Origin: Macrococcoides caseolyticum
GTDB lineage: Bacteria > Bacillota > Bacilli > Staphylococcales > Staphylococcaceae
DNA: 64,000 bases
Assembly: GCF_021366795.1 (NCBI RefSeq)
Contig: NZ_JAHCPS010000006.1
Coordinates: forward strand, 88,299 to 152,298
Reading direction: 5' to 3'
Both the position numbers and the translations under genes were made by a program. Below, one piece after another: positions 62,416 to 64,000 of this stretch. Positions within the stretch are counted from its first letter, which is position 1; the number at the start of each line of letters is the position of its first letter. The notes under the pieces are model-generated. The model ran no database searches. It had not been told where the DNA came from and saw only the letters and a list, made by a program, of their open reading frames with translations.

Positions 62416-62976
62416 CTATAAATTTACATACGTTAAGTTATTTACAACTTGATAAACAACGTTATATTTTTGATTAAACTTTTTAGCTAATTCACTAATA
62501 GTTAACTCATCTTTCGCGTGTTCAGCTCTTATTTGTAACGCTTCATCCATTGTTAAAAAGCGTTGTGAGTGAGTAATACCTTTTTCTCTTTGCAATTGAT
62601 GATAGTATTTAATGTTCGTAGCTCTGTCTGTATATCTGAGATTAGTCAAATTATTATTCAATTTATTTCCATCGATGTGGTCGATACAGTCAAACACATC
62701 TGGCTGAGGATTATAAATAAACAACTTCCCTAAAATTGCGTGAACCTCAACAGGCTTATCACCAACTTTAACCCTTAAATAACCTGTTCCTTTGTTAAAT
62801 GTTTGCTTTTTCTCAAGTACTTTACCTGTACTGCGATTATGACTAAATACCTTACCGTTCTTGCACCCATATATATCAACTTTTTCACATCGTTGATATA
62901 GCTTAGCTACACCTTTGTTTAATAAACTCACAAACTCTTTTTCAATTGCACTTGCACCATCATATTTTAATTTCAT
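62416..62976 (-). CDS. HNH homing-type endonuclease
   Basis: A 186-residue protein. An NUMOD4-like start (KVDIYGCKNGKVFSHNRSTG, then LRVKVGDKPVEVHAILGKLF) leads to the HNH core FDCIDHIDGNKLNNNLTNLR with H, N and N/H residues, and a C-terminal DNA-binding helix (SELAKKFNQKYNVVYQVVNN). This is the layout of free-standing homing endonucleases such as those of phage SPO1 and staphylococcal phages. AAGGAGACTG precedes the ATG. It may mobilise itself and perhaps the terL intron 5 kb away. Confidence 0.9.
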   Translation of the reverse strand: MKLKYDGASAIEKEFVSLLNKGVAKLYQRCEKVDIYGCKNGKVFSHNRSTGKVLEKKQTFNKGTGYLRVKVGDKPVEVHAILGKLFIYNPQPDVFDCIDHIDGNKLNNNLTNLRYTDRATNIKYYHQLQREKGITHSQRFLTMDEALQIRAEHAKDELTISELAKKFNQKYNVVYQVVNNLTYVNL

Positions 62977-63121
62977 ATTTTTTCAGTCTCCTTAATAATT
63001 TTTATATTTTTTGATTAAAACTATTGAATTCGACTGATTCATGTGATATACTTCAATTACCAGTTAAAGATAAACACACAACCAGTCTGTACTTTTTTAA
63101 GTTAAAAAGCTCTAAAAATTA

Positions 63122-63139
63122 AACACTCATTTGAGTATT
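63122..63139 (-). terminator. Short hairpin terminator after the 229-aa gene
   Basis: AATACTC and GAGTGTT (one G-U) form a 7-bp stem with a 4-base loop, followed by TAATTTTTAG on the minus strand. Confidence 0.55.
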
Positions 63140-63155
63140 TTGATTTATTTGCTAT

Positions 63156-63845
63156 TTAATTTATATAATCAATATTTACATTAAAGTGTTTATTTCTTTG
63201 CTTTACATTTAAACCATTTACTTTCAATTCCAAATACACATTTTGTAATCTTATTAAATTATTAAATGAATCTTCTGTTTCATTAATAAAATGTTCTTCA
63301 TTACCAAAAATCTTACCTTCTAACTTATCCTTTTTAATATCATCTATTTTTTTATTTTTAACGCTTATATAATATTTCGTTTTCTCAAAAGCACTTTTGT
63401 TGTATCTTTCATTCATTTTCAATAAAATTGAACCTTTATATTTATCTACTAATTCATCATTCAATAAGTCGTACATAACCTTTACATCTTTATTCTTTTT
63501 GAAATAATTCATTAACTGTTTATCTGTAAACTTATTAATAATCGCCCTTTTTTTAAATACATCTGTATATCTTGATTTCTTTTTTTCACCATTATAAAGA
63601 ATAACTTCTAAACCTTTTGCTGTTTCTTCATTAATCATTTTTACAAAAGTTTTATTCATATAAAATCTTCTATCTGTATCTAAATTTAATTTTGTTCTAA
63701 TACCCTTTTCAACTTCAATATATTTAGCTACTTCTTCCAGCTCAAATCTTTTTAACTCACCTTTAACTAATTCTATTTTTTTATCAATATTTAACATTTC
63801 TTTTAATTCAGTACCATAATACACATCAGCATTATGAATAACCAT
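63156..63845 (-). CDS. Unidentified basic protein next to iteron-like repeats
   Basis: A 229-residue Lys-rich protein (about a fifth lysine) I do not recognise. The middle (VFKKRAIINKFTDKQLMNYF) could be a helix-turn-helix. No clear ribosome site precedes the ATG at 63845; the frame extends about 22 codons upstream (DIRDTFVNAVKHLHDNK) without another ATG, GTG or TTG. Three 24-bp direct repeats lie 55 bases upstream. A basic protein beside iteron-like repeats suggests an origin-binding or regulatory protein; that is inference. Confidence 0.6.
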   Translation of the reverse strand: MVIHNADVYYGTELKEMLNIDKKIELVKGELKRFELEEVAKYIEVEKGIRTKLNLDTDRRFYMNKTFVKMINEETAKGLEVILYNGEKKKSRYTDVFKKRAIINKFTDKQLMNYFKKNKDVKVMYDLLNDELVDKYKGSILLKMNERYNKSAFEKTKYYISVKNKKIDDIKKDKLEGKIFGNEEHFINETEDSFNNLIRLQNVYLELKVNGLNVKQRNKHFNVNIDYIN

Positions 63846-63899
63846 CTTGTTATCATGTAAATGTTTAACTGCGTTAACAAATGTATCTCTGATGTCAAT

Positions 63900-63971
63900 A
63901 GCGGTTTAAAAATGCTGTTTTATGGCGGTTTGAAAATGTCGTTTTTTAGCGGTTTAAGATTGTCGCATATT
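63900..63971. repeat. Three tandem 24-bp iteron-like repeats
   Basis: Units begin at 63900, 63924 and 63948 with [A/G]GCGGTTT followed by [A/G]A[A/G]AxTG and a T-rich end. The strict 24-base period and conserved GC-containing core in an AT-rich region resemble iterons of replication origins or multi-site operators. The array may go on past what is visible, but the next 24 bases no longer match. Confidence 0.75.
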
Positions 63972-64000
63972 TAAGGATTTTTCGTTTTTATAATCTTTTA

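Noticed and set aside
63900..63971. Prophage right-end attachment site
   Set aside because: The repeats do not match the infB remnant, and no integrase gene is adjacent; the phage continues to the edge of the window.
1..64000. tRNA or rRNA genes, insertion sequences, antibiotic-resistance genes
   Set aside because: I looked for tRNA-like cloverleaf sequences, rRNA, transposase motifs and resistance determinants and saw none. The prophage target is infB, not a tRNA.

Overview
The window looks like the chromosome of a low-GC Gram-positive coccus of the family Staphylococcaceae, most likely Macrococcus or a close relative. This rests on recognisable Staphylococcus-type proteins and gene order (rny-recA-pgsA-rodZ-ymfK/I/H/F-gntR-spoIIIE, and pnpA-rpsO-ribF-truB-rbfA). 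Several points differ from Staphylococcus aureus: there is no cinA between pgsA and recA, a NERD-domain gene sits beside rbfA, and the resident phage endolysin ends in a LysM domain. The genus is an inference.

Bases 1 to about 31,000 are housekeeping chromosome, nearly all on the minus strand. From the left they hold a heterodimeric ABC exporter (cut by the window edge), one plus-strand DedA gene, and a TPP-riboswitch-controlled thiamine-precursor ABC transporter (thiY, a thiamine-binding protein, thiX, thiZ). Next come the 2-oxoacid:ferredoxin oxidoreductase korAB, ymdB, RNase Y, and recA with a consensus-spaced promoter and a LexA-like box. Then follow pgsA, the rodZ/ymf cluster with an inactive and an active M16 peptidase homologue, spoIIIE, RNase J2, a third M16 protease, PNPase, rpsO with a leader and promoter, ribF, truB and rbfA. 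Most transcription units end in clear intrinsic terminators, which are listed.

Bases 31,000 to 32,700 are a junction. rbfA has its own perfect sigma-A promoter. Upstream lies a tandem array of six 61-bp units, each carrying a palindromic hairpin, directly after the stop codon of a NERD/zinc-ribbon gene. Then comes the infB terminator and only the last ~27 codons of infB. The body of infB is missing, which marks this as the left attachment site of a prophage integrated at the 3' end of infB.

From about 32,700 to the right edge is a siphovirus-type prophage, read right to left: putative replication region with iteron-like repeats, HNH nucleases, a possible sigma-like regulator, small and large terminase, portal, protease, capsid, connectors, major tail protein, a -1 frameshifted tail chaperone, tape measure, Dit, a 1970-aa tail protein, holin and a CHAP/amidase/LysM endolysin. 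The integrase and repressor are presumably beyond base 64,000. The large terminase gene is split by a ~254-nt ORF-less group I intron. Three accessory genes sit between the endolysin and the attachment site, in two convergent units whose upstream regions share an identical 16-bp palindrome. Another accessory gene (58,662-59,492) runs against the phage direction near the terminase. These unassigned genes are the best places to look for an undescribed system.
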